From an uncultured bacterium (GTDB taxonomy: Bacteria; Patescibacteriota; Gracilibacteria; UBA4473), in assembly GCA_947311285.1 (NCBI GenBank), contig CAMZKS010000050.1, forward strand, positions 1 to 7,766: a DNA stretch of 7,766 nt, written 5' to 3'. The notes beneath the pieces were generated by a model. That model searched no databases, was not told the DNA's origin, and saw nothing but the letters and a program-made list of their open reading frames with translations. Below, in pieces: positions 6,577 through 7,766 of this stretch. Each line of letters opens with the position of its first letter. The stretch's first letter is position 1. Both the position numbers and the translations under genes were made by a program.

Positions 6577-7766
6577 GTGAACCCGGCTCAATGTTTACGG
6601 CTGTCGTTGCTTGGTTTTTTAACGGGCGTATTGTTAAGCGTGCAAATAGCGGCATTACTGAGCTTTATTTTATTATTATTTAGTGGGATCGTGCAGATTT
6701 TTTATTTTAATAGAGCTACGGTTTTGTTTTTATGTGTCGGCATTGGGGCGGTTTATGGTGTGGGTTATAACCGGTTTTTTTACCCGCCACCACTGAAGGT
6801 GTTTGTGGGACAAACCTTAGTTTTTAAGGCGGAAGTTCGGGGCGAGCCACGTTTTAGTCGCTCAGGAGTGCAGACGGTTCGTTTAAATTTACAAAGCTGG
6901 AAAGAGCCTGGAAGTGATAATGATTGGCAGCCACTGCGGGGAAAAGTTTTATGGCAACGAGCACCACTGCCACCACTTAGCGCCGGTGATGGTTTAGTGC
7001 TGCAGGCGACACTTTCAAATTTAAGTAACTTTTCAGATGATTTTGATGCTCGTCTTTATTGGTCGCGTTGGGGTATTTCAGAACAATTAATTAGAGTTCA
7101 AATAGTAGATAGGCCAGGCTTTGAATCTCCGGTAACTATCCGTTTTAGGAATTTTTTGGCTACAAGGCTGGAAACAATGATTTCTAAGCCCTATTTAACG
7201 ATTGCTTTAGGAATGCTGATTGGTCTTAAAGAAAAATTGCCACCCGCGTTAGAAGCTGATTTTAAAGCCTCTGGGTTGCAGCATTTACTAGTAGTCTCCG
7301 GCACAAACGTAACCTTATTGATTTTGGCATTAGGGTTTGCCTTAAAGCCGCTTGGCCCTTGGTATAAGTTTGCCATCGGAATGGGATGTTTGCTTTTTTA
7401 CCTGTGTCTGGTGGGGTTTGAACCACCGGCATTACGAGCCACGTTGTTTGGTGTTATTACTGGTTTTGCGCTTACTTCGGGACTTAAGGGGGATTATCAA
7501 AACATTTTTCTGGCCGTAGCGGTGCTGATAACCCTGAGTGATCCTCGGTTTTTAACGCATGACATAAGTTTTTGGCTTAGTTTTGGCGCAACGGCCGGTA
7601 TTTTATTTGGTTTGCCCGTGCTGTGGCCCTGTCTCGAATTCATGAAATACAAAGCTTTAAAAATGCTGATTGGGGCTTCGTTTTGTGCGCAAATGTCAGT
7701 TTTCCCAATTCTTATTACTCAGTTTGGCTCATTTCCTTATGCCGGTTTGTTTACTAATTTGGTGAC
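6577..7766 (+). CDS. comEC: ComEC/Rec2-type DNA uptake channel, N-terminal part (3' end outside window)
   Basis: ComEC is the inner-membrane channel that carries single-stranded DNA into the cytoplasm during natural transformation. The frame is open from 6556 to the window edge, giving 396 codons from the GTG at 6577. Residues 10-65 hold about two to three transmembrane segments. Residues about 70-180 form the extracytoplasmic beta-rich domain (DUF4131-like: VGQTLVFKAEV, LRGKVLW, LSAGDGLVLQA). The multi-spanning Competence domain then begins (about 205 on), with its signature GLQHLLVVSGTNVTLL (233-248), the FEPPALRATLFG motif (281-292) and DISFWLSFGATAGIL (329-343). The GTG start is a choice: no in-frame ATG occurs before about codon 201, and the preceding bases lack a Shine-Dalgarno sequence. 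The C-terminal membrane helices, and any metallo-beta-lactamase domain, lie outside the window, so completeness is unknown. Confidence 0.92.
   Translation, partial: MNPAQCLRLSLLGFLTGVLLSVQIAALLSFILLLFSGIVQIFYFNRATVLFLCVGIGAVYGVGYNRFFYPPPLKVFVGQTLVFKAEVRGEPRFSRSGVQTVRLNLQSWKEPGSDNDWQPLRGKVLWQRAPLPPLSAGDGLVLQATLSNLSNFSDDFDARLYWSRWGISEQLIRVQIVDRPGFESPVTIRFRNFLATRLETMISKPYLTIALGMLIGLKEKLPPALEADFKASGLQHLLVVSGTNVTLLILALGFALKPLGPWYKFAIGMGCLLFYLCLVGFEPPALRATLFGVITGFALTSGLKGDYQNIFLAVAVLITLSDPRFLTHDISFWLSFGATAGILFGLPVLWPCLEFMKYKALKMLIGASFCAQMSVFPILITQFGSFPYAGLFTNLV

Noticed and set aside
6591..6684. ATG at 6591 as an alternative comEC start
   Set aside because: It is in another frame that reaches a TAG within about 30 codons; the ComEC frame is the one starting at GTG 6577.
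1..7766. UGA recoding, as in some Patescibacteria-related lineages
   Set aside because: The five visible stops are TAA or TAG and none is TGA. However, all genes are complete under the standard code, Trp uses TGG, Gly uses GGN, and no in-frame TGA interrupts a conserved domain. Five stops are too few to argue from.
1..7766. Mobile element, integration at the tRNA gene, or CRISPR
   Set aside because: No transposase, integrase, terminal inverted repeats or regularly spaced repeats were seen, and no copy of the tRNA 3' end occurs elsewhere in the window.

Overview
The window reads as ordinary chromosomal DNA of moderate G+C from a bacterium with sigma70-type promoters. It holds five protein genes with typable domains (two cut by the window edges), one long exported protein I do not recognise, and one tRNA gene. 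I saw no insertion sequence, phage gene or CRISPR array. The lineage cannot be proven from this window. The mix (AroE, NrdR, a sugar-nucleotidyltransferase/GT2 fusion, a LysM-M23 peptidase, a ComEC with an SGTNV motif, and start codons without Shine-Dalgarno sequences) would suit Patescibacteria (CPR) or another poorly sampled group. That placement is an inference of moderate to low confidence.

Layout. Positions 1-432 are the C-terminal half of shikimate dehydrogenase (aroE), followed by a weak terminator-like hairpin. A tRNA-Arg(UCU) with an encoded CCA end lies at 512-586 behind an extended -10 promoter. The ribonucleotide reductase repressor gene nrdR (678-1118) follows with its own promoter. 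Convergent to it, only 15 bp away, a 598-residue fusion of an RmlA-type nucleotidylyltransferase and a family 2 glycosyltransferase runs on the minus strand (2930-1134). A 135-bp divergent intergenic region separates it from a plus-strand group: a 781-residue membrane-anchored or secreted protein (3066-5411), a LysM-LysM-M23 cell-wall peptidase (5460-6515), and the first 396 codons of the DNA-uptake channel comEC (from 6577 to the window edge).

How they fit. The right half is envelope-centred: an exported protein of unknown role, a peptidoglycan-binding endopeptidase and the inner-membrane competence channel. The fusion enzyme on the other strand would supply and transfer an activated sugar to a surface glycan. 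The left half is housekeeping (aromatic amino-acid synthesis, a tRNA, dNTP-pool control).

The most unusual global signal is at the gene starts. None of the five visible start codons has a Shine-Dalgarno sequence. Four have a -10-like hexamer 6-16 nt upstream, and the fifth (M23) has one 14 nt upstream with a good -35. This predicts leaderless or nearly leaderless mRNAs. The best single unknown is the 781-residue protein, which has no cysteine and appears to carry a tandemly duplicated C-terminal domain.
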